Notes: a model not told the origin generated them from the sequence alone. DNA of 64,000 nt from CAWJPY01 sp963844865 (GCA_963844865.1 CAWJPY010000014.1:1-64000); one strand, 5' to 3'. Counted from the stretch's first letter, positions 16,214-24,625 are shown. Numbers and translations: made by a program.

Positions 16214-16975
16214 ATGATCATCGCCATCACCAACCAGAAGGGGGGAGTGGGCAAGACCACGACCGCCATCAACCTGGCCGCCGGGCTTGCGCAGAAGGGC
16301 CTGGACACGTTGCTGGTCGACCTGGACCCCCAGGCCAACTCCACCATGTCCAACGTCGAGCTCGACAAGATCGACGGCAACATGTTCGACGTCCTCCGAG
16401 GTACGATCCCCCTCGGCAAGGCCGTGGTGGAGGGCCCGAACGAGCACCTCTGGGTGGCTCCCTCCCGCATCGCCATGGCCAAGCTCGAGGTCACCTTGGT
16501 GGGGGAGCTCGACGCCCCCTACCGCCTCAAGGACAGCCTGGACAGCCTCGATCGCGCCTATGACGCGGTCATCATCGACACCCCGCCCACCCTCGGTCTG
16601 ATCACCGTGAACGCGCTCGTGGCCGCGACCCACGTCCTCATCCCCATCCAGTCCTCCTACTTCGCCTTAGAGGGCACCGACGATCTTCTCGAGACCATCG
16701 ACAAGATCAAGGCGCGCCCGAACACCGAGCTCCAGATGCTCGGCGTGCTCGTCACCATGTTCGACCGCCGCACCGTGCTGGCCAGCCAGGTCCTGGCGGA
16801 GATCCGCGAGGTCTTCGGGCCCCTCGTCTTCAACTCCGTCATCTCCAAGTCCGTCCGTCTCGAGGAGGCCCCGGCCCACCGCTGCAGCATCTTCGAGCAC
16901 GCCCCCGATTCGTCGGGCGCCTACGAGTACTACGCCGTGTGCGAGGAGGTTCTGCAGCGTGTCGGCTCCAGGTAA
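16214..16975 (+). CDS. parA: Chromosome partitioning ATPase ParA (Soj)
   Basis: 253-aa deviant Walker ATPase. The motif KGGVGKTTT begins at residue 9, switch LLVDLDPQANST follows at about residue 38, and VIIDTPPTLGLIT is the Walker B. ParA forms ATP-dependent gradients on the nucleoid that pull ParB-parS complexes apart. There is no N-terminal HTH, so it is of the chromosomal (type Ib-like) class. parB begins with a GTG inside its last codons. A strong promoter lies just upstream. Confidence 0.94.
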   Translation: MIIAITNQKGGVGKTTTAINLAAGLAQKGLDTLLVDLDPQANSTMSNVELDKIDGNMFDVLRGTIPLGKAVVEGPNEHLWVAPSRIAMAKLEVTLVGELDAPYRLKDSLDSLDRAYDAVIIDTPPTLGLITVNALVAATHVLIPIQSSYFALEGTDDLLETIDKIKARPNTELQMLGVLVTMFDRRTVLASQVLAEIREVFGPLVFNSVISKSVRLEEAPAHRCSIFEHAPDSSGAYEYYAVCEEVLQRVGSR

Positions 16976-17861
16976 GAAGAACGTCGGTCTCCCCCCGAAA
17001 CGACGCATGCGCCATGACCGCCACTTCGTCGACGAGCTCGCCCAGCGGATGGGGGAGGGGATCGGCCGCATGATCCGCGTCACCGCGATCACCAGCAATC
17101 ACGACCAACCCCGCACAACCCTCGGCGACCTGGACGACCTCGTGGCCAGCATCGCGAAGCACGGCGTCCTAGAGCCCCTCCTGGTCCGCCGTCGGGAAGA
17201 CGGCTACGAGCTCGTGTCCGGTGAGCGGCGCCTCCACGCCGCCATGCAGGTCGGACTCAGCGAGCTCCCCTGCATCGAGCTCGAGGTCGACGACCACAGT
17301 GCCCTCGAGATCGCGCTGGTGGAGAACCTGCAACGCCAAGACCTCACCGCCTTCGAGGAGGCCGAGGGCTTTCGCACCCTCGTCACCAAGTACGGTTACA
17401 CGCACGAGGACGTGGCCGAGGCGGTGGCGCGCTCCCGCGTCACCGTCACCGAAGCTCTCAAGCTCCTGGAGATCCCACCCGAAATCCGCGAGCTCTGTCG
17501 GCATGCCGACATCACGGCCAAGGGGGTCCTCCTGGAAATCGCCAAGGCGGGCGATGTCGACGCCATGCGCCGGCTCATCCAGGCCATCGTCGAGGACGAG
17601 CTCGACCGGCAGGAGGTGCGCGCCCGACGCCACGAGATGGCCGGAGCGCCCGCTTCCACCAATCAGCCACCTGAAGCTGACCCCGGCCAGACTCCGTCAC
17701 CGCCGGCACGCCCGTTCATCGTCCGCTTCAGCTTTCCAGACCGCCCGGTCAACGTCTCCCTGTCGTTCCGCACCCCGGAGCAGCCGGATCCCGAGCAGGT
17801 CATCGCCGCCCTCGAGGACGTCATCGCCCGGCTCCGGGCCGAGATCGCCTCCCACGACTGA
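16959..17861 (+). CDS. parB: ParB-family chromosome partitioning protein with unusual C-terminus
   Basis: 300-aa ParB. The CTPase/N domain carries ELVSGERRLHAAMQ (GERR motif) and ALVENLQRQDLTAFEEAEGF; the central HTH is YGYTHEDVAEAVARSRVTVTEAL. The C-terminal 70 residues are not a typical ParB leucine zipper: a Pro-rich linker leads to a beta-rich segment (PFIVRFSFPDRPVNVSLSF) and a short helix with VIAALEDVIARLRAEIA. GTG 16959 has GAGGAGGT upstream and overlaps parA by 17 nt. I found no parS 16-mer (TGTTTCACGTGAAACA) in the neighbouring intergenic DNA. Confidence 0.88.
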   Translation: MSAPGKKNVGLPPKRRMRHDRHFVDELAQRMGEGIGRMIRVTAITSNHDQPRTTLGDLDDLVASIAKHGVLEPLLVRRREDGYELVSGERRLHAAMQVGLSELPCIELEVDDHSALEIALVENLQRQDLTAFEEAEGFRTLVTKYGYTHEDVAEAVARSRVTVTEALKLLEIPPEIRELCRHADITAKGVLLEIAKAGDVDAMRRLIQAIVEDELDRQEVRARRHEMAGAPASTNQPPEADPGQTPSPPARPFIVRFSFPDRPVNVSLSFRTPEQPDPEQVIAALEDVIARLRAEIASHD

Positions 17862-18006
17862 CCTCCTCGCCGCGCTCACCGCAGCCTGGGTCAACGACAC
17901 CCCAGTGTGAACCCTCCATCGGCCCACAAGGAAGTCTCTGAGCGTCGGAGGAGAGGGAGCTTCAGGAATGTGGGAACGGTACCGCGCGCCGGGATCATCA
18001 TGCAGG

Positions 18007-18090
18007 TTGACATAATATATCTTATCGGACATTGCATGTGACCATGAAGCCTGTGGAGTTTCCCTCACCCTGTGGAAAACCTGTGGAGAA
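18007..18090 (+). other. Candidate replication origin: A+T stretch and three DnaA-box-like sites
   Basis: This lies in the 301-nt gap between parB and lptFG. A very A+T-rich run (18007-18028, TTGACATAATATATCTTATC) is followed by three same-strand sites: TGTGGAGTT (18052-18060), TGTGGAAAA (18071-18079) and TGTGGAGAA (18082-18090). All resemble the DnaA box TGTGGATAA, and the last two are 11 bp apart, one helical turn. An unwinding element beside helically phased boxes next to parAB is a recognised oriC layout. dnaA itself is not in the window. Confidence 0.45.
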
Positions 18091-18162
18091 TCCCCCACCG
18101 CACCTCAGGCGCGGTCCGGGTTACACTTTGCAGGCGATGGCGCGGACGGAGGGACCATCGAC

Positions 18163-20607
18163 GTGAGGCTGGTGACAACCCTCGATCGACTGGTGGCACG
18201 GCAAGTGATCGTGCCGGCGACCCTTGGGTTCGTGGTGTACACGTTCCTGCTCCTGATGCAGGGGCTATTCTCCCTGGCCGAGCAGATCTTCGTCCGGGGG
18301 CTCCCGCTGCGGGACGCGGGCGCGGTCTTGCTGGCGACGCTCCCGCACGTGGTCGTCCTGACCATTCCCATGGGCTACCTGTTCGGGGTGCTCATCGCGG
18401 TCGGGCGGATGAACGCCGACAACGAAACCATTGCGCTCCAGGCGGGAGGGATTTCGGTACGGCGGATGCTGCGGCCGATCCTGGCGCTCGGGCTCGCGCT
18501 GACGCTCCTGGGCGTGTACCTGTTCACGGTGGTGATCCCGAATGCCAATCGAGACCTCAGGGACCTCAGGCTTCGCCTCTTCACGTCGGCCAAGAACATC
18601 GGACGGATCGAGCCGAAGGTCTTCTACGAGGACTTCCCGAACCTGTTGCTGTACGTGCGGCACGTGGATGACGACGGGACGTGGCGTGACGTCTTCGCCT
18701 ACGACAGCAGCGACCCCGGGCAGGAGCGGCTCATCCTCGCAAGCCGCGGTCACGTGGTGGTCGCGGGCCCCCGCGCGCCGTCGCAGAGCCGGGGGACGGA
18801 TGTCAATGAGTCAGTGTCGGGCAGCCAGCAGCCGTGGATCATGCTCAAGGACGCGACCACATATCAGTTCCTGCGGTCGAGCCCCGAGACCTACCGTGTC
18901 AACCGGAACGAGGAGCAGCTCTTCAAGCCGCGCATCGAACAGCCGGGCGTGATTCACTACAACCCGGCCATGCGCGAGCGCAAGACCGGCGAGCTGGTCC
19001 GCTTCCTGGCCGGGGGCGATCTCACCGGTCAGGAGGGGATGTCGCCCGAGGATCGGCGCCATGAGCTCCGCCTGGCCGGGCTGGAGCTGAATCGTCGCCT
19101 GGCGATTCCCGCCGCGAGCGCGGTCTTCGCCCTCCTCGCCCTCCCCCTCGGGGTCGGCTCCCGAGCCGGCGCCCGAGGGCGCGGGTTCGTCCTCTCCGTC
19201 GGGGTGGTGCTCGCCTACTACGTGATGAACAACCACGGGGAGCTGCTGGCCGCCAAAGGGAAGATCCCGGTGTGGCTCGGGATCTGGCTGCCGAACATCG
19301 TGCTCACGGTGATCGCTCTGATCCTCATGGTGCGGATGGGCCGTTGGCTGGGAGAGCGGCATCCTGGCGCAGGCATCATGGCGCGCACCGTGAAGGCCTG
19401 GCGGGAATGGCGGCGACGGCGCCGTGCGCGCCGCATGGCCACAGGAATGCAACCGGGGTCGCTGACCGGCTCCATCCCCCTCCCCCTGCAGCGACGCACC
19501 TACGCCTTCGGCTTCCCGACGCTGCTCGACCGCTACGTGACGCGCCGCCTCATGGGGCCCCTGGCCCTGGTCGTGGTGAGCACCTCGCTGCTGTACGTGG
19601 TGGTGGACCTCACGGATCGTATCGACGACATCAGTGCCCACGGAGCGTCCCTGAAGGTGGTCCTCGGCTACTACTGGAACCTGGTCCCACAGGTGATCCT
19701 GGACATCATTCCCTTCGCGCTGCTGATCGGCCTCCTCATCGTGCTCACCGTCCTGGAACGACAGCAGGAGCTGACCGCCCTCAAGGGGGCCGGGATCTCC
19801 CTGTTCCGGCTCATGATTCCGGTGCTGCTGGTGGCCACCCTCGGCAGCGGCCTCATGTGGACGCTCTCCGAGTCCATCGTGCCCCGTGCCAACCGCGAGA
19901 AGGAGCGCCTCCTGGACCGCATTCGCGGCCGTACCACGGCGCGCTCCTACAGCGCCGCTCACCGCCAGTGGCTGCTGTCCAGGGACGACTCGACGTTCTA
20001 CAACTTCCTCCGCTACGACGCGGAGTCCCAGACCCTCTTCCAGTTCACCCAGTTCCGGGTGGACCAGAACATGCACCTGCGCTTCAGCCTCTTCGCCCAC
20101 CGGGTCAGGTACGTGAACGGAGCCTGGATCGCGGACTCCGGCTGGTATCGGGAGATCGCCGGCGACGGCAGCGAGACCTTCCATCCCATCGACCGGCCGC
20201 GAGAGCTGGGCATCGCAGAGGGCCCCACCTACTTCGGCCAAGAGTACCGAGGTCCGGACGAGATGTCGTTTGGCGAGCTGCACGCCTATATTCGCGAGCT
20301 GGAGGCCTCCGGGTACCGTCCGCACAAGCTCCTCGTGCGCTGGTATCAGAAGCTGTCGTACCCGTTGTCGGCCATCGTCATGGTCTGTCTCGGGCTCCCC
20401 TTCGCCCTCAACCGCGGGGGGCGTCGGGTGACCACCATGCAAGGCGTCGCCCTGGCACTGGCCCTGGGGATCGGCTTCTACCTGCTGACGGCCGTCTTCG
20501 GCAAGCTGGGCGAGGCCGCGGTGCTGCCGGCGCTTCTCGCCGCCTGGGCCCCCACCGCACTGGCCCTCCTGTTCGCCCTGAACCGCATGACCACTCTGCG
20601 CACCTGA
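18163..20607 (+). CDS. lptF-lptG: LPS export permease, LptF-LptG fusion
   Basis: An 814-aa protein holding two YjgP/YjgQ permease modules in one chain. Module 1 (about 1-400) has LDRLVARQVIVPATLGFVVYT, three N-terminal helices, a periplasmic jellyroll and three C-terminal helices ending LPNIVLTVIALILMVRMGRW. A basic linker (about 405-445) leads to module 2 (445-814), which restarts with FPTLLDRYVTRRLMGPLALVVV and ends in YPLSAIVMVCLGLPFALNRG. LptF and LptG normally form a heterodimer with two LptB; here the heterodimer is covalent. lptB and lptCA lie 13 kb upstream. GTG 18163 is the start. A hairpin at 20628-20645 follows the gene. Confidence 0.93.
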   Translation: MRLVTTLDRLVARQVIVPATLGFVVYTFLLLMQGLFSLAEQIFVRGLPLRDAGAVLLATLPHVVVLTIPMGYLFGVLIAVGRMNADNETIALQAGGISVRRMLRPILALGLALTLLGVYLFTVVIPNANRDLRDLRLRLFTSAKNIGRIEPKVFYEDFPNLLLYVRHVDDDGTWRDVFAYDSSDPGQERLILASRGHVVVAGPRAPSQSRGTDVNESVSGSQQPWIMLKDATTYQFLRSSPETYRVNRNEEQLFKPRIEQPGVIHYNPAMRERKTGELVRFLAGGDLTGQEGMSPEDRRHELRLAGLELNRRLAIPAASAVFALLALPLGVGSRAGARGRGFVLSVGVVLAYYVMNNHGELLAAKGKIPVWLGIWLPNIVLTVIALILMVRMGRWLGERHPGAGIMARTVKAWREWRRRRRARRMATGMQPGSLTGSIPLPLQRRTYAFGFPTLLDRYVTRRLMGPLALVVVSTSLLYVVVDLTDRIDDISAHGASLKVVLGYYWNLVPQVILDIIPFALLIGLLIVLTVLERQQELTALKGAGISLFRLMIPVLLVATLGSGLMWTLSESIVPRANREKERLLDRIRGRTTARSYSAAHRQWLLSRDDSTFYNFLRYDAESQTLFQFTQFRVDQNMHLRFSLFAHRVRYVNGAWIADSGWYREIAGDGSETFHPIDRPRELGIAEGPTYFGQEYRGPDEMSFGELHAYIRELEASGYRPHKLLVRWYQKLSYPLSAIVMVCLGLPFALNRGGRRVTTMQGVALALALGIGFYLLTAVFGKLGEAAVLPALLAAWAPTALALLFALNRMTTLRT

Positions 20608-20627
20608 CGGGGCCGGGACCGGCGGCA

Positions 20628-20645
20628 GCCACTGCAATCAGTGGC
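20628..20645 (+). terminator. Hairpin downstream of lptFG
   Basis: Perfect 7-bp stem GCCACTG / CAGTGGC with a CAAT loop, 20 nt after the lptFG stop. There is no U-tract, so it is either a weak terminator or an mRNA 3' end stabiliser. The rest of 20608-20825 shows nothing else I can support. Confidence 0.45.
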
Positions 20646-20825
20646 AGCGCCAGCGAACGGCCGCGGCGACCAGCGTCCCATGCGCGCGGAACGGAGGCTC
20701 TCGAGAGCAGGCGCATCCCTCGGGGCGTGCCCCCGGTGACCGCTCACCGGGCAGTGCGGACAGGAAGCTGGTCGTCGTTCCCGGTCGGAAATGTGGCAGT
20801 GGTGGCTGCGCCGGAGATCGGGGCT

Positions 20826-21929
20826 CTACCGCTGTGGGCCGAGGGCAACGGCGTGGAACCGCCGGCGGAGGGGATGGAAATCCACCCCGCGGTGACCCGG
20901 ATGGTGCCGATTGGCCAGCAGGACCAGGGTCGGCGTCCCGGCGGGGTCGGCCCACACCGAGGTGCCGGTGAAGCCCACATGCCCGAAGGCGGCACCGCTC
21001 AGGGAAGGGCCGGCGGAGCACCCGGGAGAGGCGGCCAACTGCCATCCCAGACCGCGGACGCCACCCGCGTCGGCGGCCCCGGGGCGCGTCGCCAGGACGG
21101 CCTCGTCCGGTCGCAGCAGCTCCCCCCCACCGGGCAGGTACTCCCTGGTCAGGCGATAGACGCCTACCGCACTCCCGAACAGCCCAGCGTTCCCGGCGAC
21201 CCCGCCCAGGAAGCGGGCATTCCCATCATCGGGCCGCCCCGGCGCCGCCGGTGGCACCTTTTCCGGGTCCTCACCCAGGGCCGCCGTCAGCTCGCGCTCC
21301 ACGGAGGCAAACGCCGCTCCCCCGGCCACGCGTCGCTCCGGGCCCGGAACGAACCCCAGCTCGTCCTCGAGGCCGAGAGGCTCGACGACCCCCTCGACGA
21401 ACAGCCGGTCGAGGCTCGCGCCACCGACCCTTTCCAGGGCCATTCCCAGGAGGATGAAGCCCAGGCAGGAGTAGCGCACGGGAGGCTGCCCATGCGCCTC
21501 GAGGGGACGTGCGGCCAACACGGCAGCCACCTCCCGGGGATTGGAGGTGAGCGCGTACAGGGGCAGCCAGTCGGGAAGGCCGGCGGTGTGGGTCAAAAGC
21601 TCCACCACCGTCACCCGGCCCAGGGCCGTGCCCCTGGTCTCCTCGAGGAGGTCCTGCAGTGGCACGTCCAGATCAAGCTCGCCACGCCTGCGGGCCAGGA
21701 GGCAGAGGGTGGTCACCACCAGGGGCTTGGTGAGCGAGGCGAGGTCGTACCACGAGGAGCGGGGATCGCCTGCAGGAGCCTCCCCCACCGCGGTGCGCCC
21801 CACCCCCACCACCTCGGGACTGGACCCCCGACCCCAGGCCGCCACGGCGCCGGGCGTCAATCCAGCCCCCACCGCCCGGCCGAGGAGCGCATTGACCGCC
21901 TCGACTCCGGACGCGGAGCGGCCCGCCAC
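20826..21929 (-). CDS. Serine hydrolase of the beta-lactamase / penicillin-binding (S12) family
   Basis: 367-aa protein with the S12 catalytic SxxK at about residues 65-68 (ASLTKPLVV), a YSC variant of the YxN motif (VRYSCLGF), and GHVGFTGTS in place of the usual KTG box region. LLTHTAGLPDW and GLGWQLA are further family hallmarks. No signal peptide is visible, suggesting a cytoplasmic esterase or amidase. The role is unknown. The start GTG 21929 lies 3 nt after the thioesterase stop, so the two genes are co-translated. Confidence 0.85.
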   Translation of the reverse strand: MAGRSASGVEAVNALLGRAVGAGLTPGAVAAWGRGSSPEVVGVGRTAVGEAPAGDPRSSWYDLASLTKPLVVTTLCLLARRRGELDLDVPLQDLLEETRGTALGRVTVVELLTHTAGLPDWLPLYALTSNPREVAAVLAARPLEAHGQPPVRYSCLGFILLGMALERVGGASLDRLFVEGVVEPLGLEDELGFVPGPERRVAGGAAFASVERELTAALGEDPEKVPPAAPGRPDDGNARFLGGVAGNAGLFGSAVGVYRLTREYLPGGGELLRPDEAVLATRPGAADAGGVRGLGWQLAASPGCSAGPSLSGAAFGHVGFTGTSVWADPAGTPTLVLLANRHHPGHRGVDFHPLRRRFHAVALGPQR

Positions 21930-21932
21930 GGC

Positions 21933-22337
21933 TCACACCTGGATCAGGGGACGATCACCGACCGGGCGCAGGGCCTTCGGCCGCCGGTTGCCGTCCACGT
22001 TCACGTAGGTGATCTCGGCCTCGGTGACCTTGACGACCTCTGCCCGGGCCTCGGAGCGCGCCGCCCGGACATCGACCCGCACCGTCACGGAGGTGTTCCC
22101 GATCCCCACGAGCTCGGTGTAGAACGAGACCAGGTCCCCGACGAAGACCGGCTCGTGGAAGACCACCTCTTTCATGGCGACCGTCACCACGTGCAGCGCA
22201 CCGTGCAGGCGCGCCTCCTCCGCTCCCGCCTGGTCCATGTGGGAGAGAATGACGCCGCCGAAGATGGTGCCGTGCTGGTTGGTGTCCCGCGGCATCATGA
22301 GCACGCGAATGGCGGGGATGCGATGCTCGTCGTCCAC
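21933..22337 (-). CDS. Acyl-CoA thioesterase, YciA/hotdog family
   Basis: 134-aa single hotdog domain: RVLMMPRDTNQHGTIFGGVILSHMDQAGA holds the catalytic N/D region, then VTVAMKEVVFHEPVFVGDLVSFYTELV and ITYVNVDGNRRPKAL. YciA-type enzymes hydrolyse medium- to long-chain acyl-CoAs. The start GTG 22337 has GGGAGGT a few nt upstream; longer in-frame reading upstream lacks similarity. It is divergent from the membrane-protein gene at 22450, and the two promoters share a short interval. Confidence 0.88.
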   Translation of the reverse strand: MDDEHRIPAIRVLMMPRDTNQHGTIFGGVILSHMDQAGAEEARLHGALHVVTVAMKEVVFHEPVFVGDLVSFYTELVGIGNTSVTVRVDVRAARSEARAEVVKVTEAEITYVNVDGNRRPKALRPVGDRPLIQV

Positions 22338-22414
22338 CCTGACCTCCCCTCGAAGCCGGCCGCCAACCTCCGCGACCGCGGCCCGGTCAACGCGCAGTAT
22401 ATCCGGAGGCGGCT

Positions 22415-22443
22415 TTGACGGTGACGCGGACCGCCCCCATACT
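22415..22443 (+). promoter_or_regulatory. Leaderless-type promoter of the 22450 gene
   Basis: TTGACG (22415-22420), a 17-nt spacer and CATACT (22438-22443). The -10 ends 6 nt before ATG 22450. Confidence 0.55.
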
Positions 22444-22449
22444 GCCGTG

Positions 22450-23013
22450 ATGGGACTGGGCCGATACCTCCCCGCCGTCGTGCGCAGACGGCCCGATCGC
22501 AGCCTCCGGATCCAGTACCGGACCTTGTCGCAGACCCTTCCCACGGACGCCCCACGGATCATCGCGGAAGCCCTCCGGGCCTCCGGGCTGCACGAGGCCC
22601 GCGCCACGGACGGGCGCTGGCAGGCATTTCTGGAGTGGCGGACCCTGGTCTACGGGCTCATCCGCCGCGACGTCGAGGAGACGGTCTCTCTCGACCTCCA
22701 TGTTCTCGAGACTGGGTGGGAGCTGGCGGTCGAGTGCGTGCCCGTGGAGACCCACTCGGCGCACGCCGCCGGGGTCGGAGGGGTGCTGGCGTTGGCTGCC
22801 ACCGTGTGGTTGGCCGTGGGATGGACCGCCGGGGTCCTGCCTGGGCTCACCACCCTCGTGGCCGGTGGGCTGTGGGTCGACGTCACGCGGGTGATGGCTC
22901 TGGGCGCACTGGAGCGACGGGTCCGCTCCCTCGCCGCCGATGTCGGCAGCGCGCTCTGGCCAAGCGCACCGGCCGAGATCCTGCCCCCTCCGCCCAGCTT
23001 CTCTTCCAGATGA
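22450..23013 (+). CDS. Membrane protein of unknown function
   Basis: 187-aa protein. Residues 1-95 form a soluble, Arg-rich alpha/beta part (YRTLSQTLPTDAPRIIAEALR, RWQAFLEWRTLVYGLIRR) and residues 98-140 two hydrophobic helices (GGVLALAATVWLAVGW and GVLPGLTTLVAGGLWV). The C-terminus is Pro-rich. I do not recognise the family. The ATG follows a TTGACG-17-CATACT promoter by 6 nt and has no ribosome site, indicating a leaderless message. Convergent with scpB. Confidence 0.7.
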   Translation: MGLGRYLPAVVRRRPDRSLRIQYRTLSQTLPTDAPRIIAEALRASGLHEARATDGRWQAFLEWRTLVYGLIRRDVEETVSLDLHVLETGWELAVECVPVETHSAHAAGVGGVLALAATVWLAVGWTAGVLPGLTTLVAGGLWVDVTRVMALGALERRVRSLAADVGSALWPSAPAEILPPPPSFSSR

Positions 23014-23109
23014 TGAGGAGTGTGTGCCGGCCCCCTCGCTTGCGGACGCTACCAGGAACGAGCTCCTCGACATCCGACGCGTCTCAACATGAAGACCTGT
23101 TTGGTCAAG

Positions 23110-23147
23110 ATCTATATCGTAATTGAGAAAAGTGTTTTATTATAGAT
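23110..23147. terminator. A+T-rich nested hairpin between convergent genes
   Basis: ATCTATA (23110-23116) pairs with TATAGAT (23141-23147), and AAAA-GTG-TTTT lies inside. The surrounding 60 nt are by far the most A+T-rich stretch of the window. The place, between the convergent 22450 gene and scpB, suits a bidirectional terminator, but the composition could also mark an integration scar. Confidence 0.4.
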
Positions 23148-23234
23148 ATGGCTCTTGAGACCACCCCTGACCCCGGTGGCGAGCCGTCTCCGAAGCGTCC
23201 AGGCCTTCTCCCCCACACCCCCACGTGCTCCGGG

Positions 23235-23786
23235 CTAGTTGGCGATCCCGCCCCTCTCCTCCTCCACCAGCTCCTCCGGATCGGGCAGGTCCTCCGCCCG
23301 GTCGAGACCGAAGTGCACCAGGAACTCCTTGCTCGTCCGGTACAGGAAGGGCTTGCCCACCACCGCCTTGCGTCCCGCGAGCCGGATGAGGCGGCGCTCG
23401 AGCAGCGTCCGCACCACGCCGCCGGAGCCGACGCCGCGCAGAAAGCTGATCTCGGGCAGAGTGATGGGCTGCCGGTGCGCGATGATGGCGAGGACCTCCA
23501 GCGCCGCCTGGGAGAGACGCTGACGCGCCGCCACCCCGTGGTACGCGCGCAGGTAGGGATCCAGCTCCGGGGGCGTGGCGGCCCTCCAGCCCCCCGCCAC
23601 CCGCTCCAGGCGCATGCCGCTCCCGGGTTCGCTCCACCGATCGCCCAGCTCGGCGAGCACCGCCTCCACCGCGGCCTCGTCCACGTCTGCCTGGTCCACC
23701 GCTTCGGCGATGGCGCCCGCGCGCACCGGTCCGCCGGCGGTCAGGACGATGGCCGCCACCGCCGCTCGGAGCTCGTCAGGCGCCAC
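23235..23786 (-). CDS. scpB: Segregation and condensation protein B
   Basis: 183-aa ScpB, the winged-helix kleisin-associated subunit of SMC-ScpAB condensin. Two WHD repeats are visible; signature stretches are LSQAALEVLAIIAHRQPITLPEI, FLRGVGSGGVVRTLLERRLI and FLYRTSKEFLVHFGL. GTG 23786 overlaps the scpA end by 11 nt. smc is not in the window. The closeness to parAB fits a chromosome organisation role. Confidence 0.93.
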   Translation of the reverse strand: MAPDELRAAVAAIVLTAGGPVRAGAIAEAVDQADVDEAAVEAVLAELGDRWSEPGSGMRLERVAGGWRAATPPELDPYLRAYHGVAARQRLSQAALEVLAIIAHRQPITLPEISFLRGVGSGGVVRTLLERRLIRLAGRKAVVGKPFLYRTSKEFLVHFGLDRAEDLPDPEELVEEERGGIAN

Positions 23787-24567
23787 GTGCCTCCTCCTCG
23801 AGGGACAGGCGCCCCTCGTCCAGCGGCTTGCTTCCAGGGCGGAGGTAGATCTCGGCGAAGGGCCGACGCTGGTCCACGCACACGGCCCCGAGGCGCACCA
23901 GCTCGAGGGTCGCCACCACCAGCACCACGACCTCCTCACTGTCGGCCCGGCTGTGCAGATCGCGCAGAAGCGCCATCGAGCCCTCCCGCGACACCGTGCC
24001 GTACACGCGGCGCATGGTGTCGCGAAGACGGAAACGGAGCGGTGCGACGGTCAGGGGCGGCGGATGGGCGGCGCGGAAGCGCTGCATCGCGTCCAGGTAG
24101 GTGCGGGCGAGCAGGCGCAGGTCCACATCCTCCCAGTCCACCTCGGTCTCCTGGGGCACGAACGTGGCGGCCACCGCCGGGGACCAGAGCAGGCGTCGGA
24201 CCACATCGCGGTCGTGGAGCATCGCCGCCAGGACCTTGACGCGCCGGTAGGCCAGGAGCCGCTCCACGAGCTCCTCGCGCGGATCCTCCTCCCCCTCCCT
24301 GACCCGAGGGAGCAGCATCTTCGACTTGAGCTGCAGGAGCCATGCCGCCATCCACAGGTACTCTCCGGCCACCTCGAGGTCGAGCTCCTCCATGGCCTCC
24401 ACGTGATCGTGGAACTGGTCGCACACCAGCGCGATGGGGATGTCGTAGATGGACACGTCGTTCTTCTGCACGAGGTACAGCAGGAGGTCCAGTGGGCCCG
24501 TGAACCCGGGCAGCTCCACCGGTGGTCCCGTGCCCCGTTGCATGTCGGCGACAGCGTCTACGGCCAT
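23776..24567 (-). CDS. scpA: Segregation and condensation protein A (kleisin)
   Basis: 263-aa kleisin that closes the SMC ring. The N-terminal motif LPGFTGPLDLLLYLVQKNDVSIYDIPIA is diagnostic, followed by YLWMAAWLLQLKSKMLLPR; the C-terminal winged helix (about 180-255) has VVVLVVATLELVRLGAV. The start ATG 24567 is 6 nt from a TATACT -10; an upstream in-frame start would overlap that -10, so it is unlikely. Operon scpA-scpB. Confidence 0.95.
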   Translation of the reverse strand: MAVDAVADMQRGTGPPVELPGFTGPLDLLLYLVQKNDVSIYDIPIALVCDQFHDHVEAMEELDLEVAGEYLWMAAWLLQLKSKMLLPRVREGEEDPREELVERLLAYRRVKVLAAMLHDRDVVRRLLWSPAVAATFVPQETEVDWEDVDLRLLARTYLDAMQRFRAAHPPPLTVAPLRFRLRDTMRRVYGTVSREGSMALLRDLHSRADSEEVVVLVVATLELVRLGAVCVDQRRPFAEIYLRPGSKPLDEGRLSLEEEARGA

Positions 24568-24573
24568 GGCCAG

Positions 24574-24579
24574 AGTATA
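24574..24579 (-). promoter_or_regulatory. -10 element of scpA (leaderless layout)
   Basis: TATACT on the minus strand, ending 6 nt before the scpA ATG. No -35 is seen at the right distance. No ribosome site fits between them. Confidence 0.45.
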
Positions 24580-24625
24580 GCCGCCCACCCGCCCGCCCCG
24601 TGAGGGCCGCCCGACAACCCGGCGC

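Noticed and set aside
17697..18098. Minus-strand open frame through the candidate origin (starts MSDKIYYVNLHDD inside)
   Set aside because: It is antisense to parB for most of its length and has no ribosome site or homology; the A+T-rich DNA is better explained as an unwinding-type element.
15986..18162. parS centromere near parAB
   Set aside because: I found no 16-mer close to TGTTTCACGTGAAACA in this interval; parS may lie outside the window.
20608..20825. Possible small gene in the gap after lptFG
   Set aside because: No frame has a ribosome site and plausible composition; only a 7-bp hairpin is supportable.
19272..22418. Very long open plus-strand frame across the second half of lptFG and into the antisense of the hydrolase and thioesterase genes
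   Set aside because: It has an Arg/Pro/Ala-rich composition without domain similarity and is a GC-rich shadow of three real genes.
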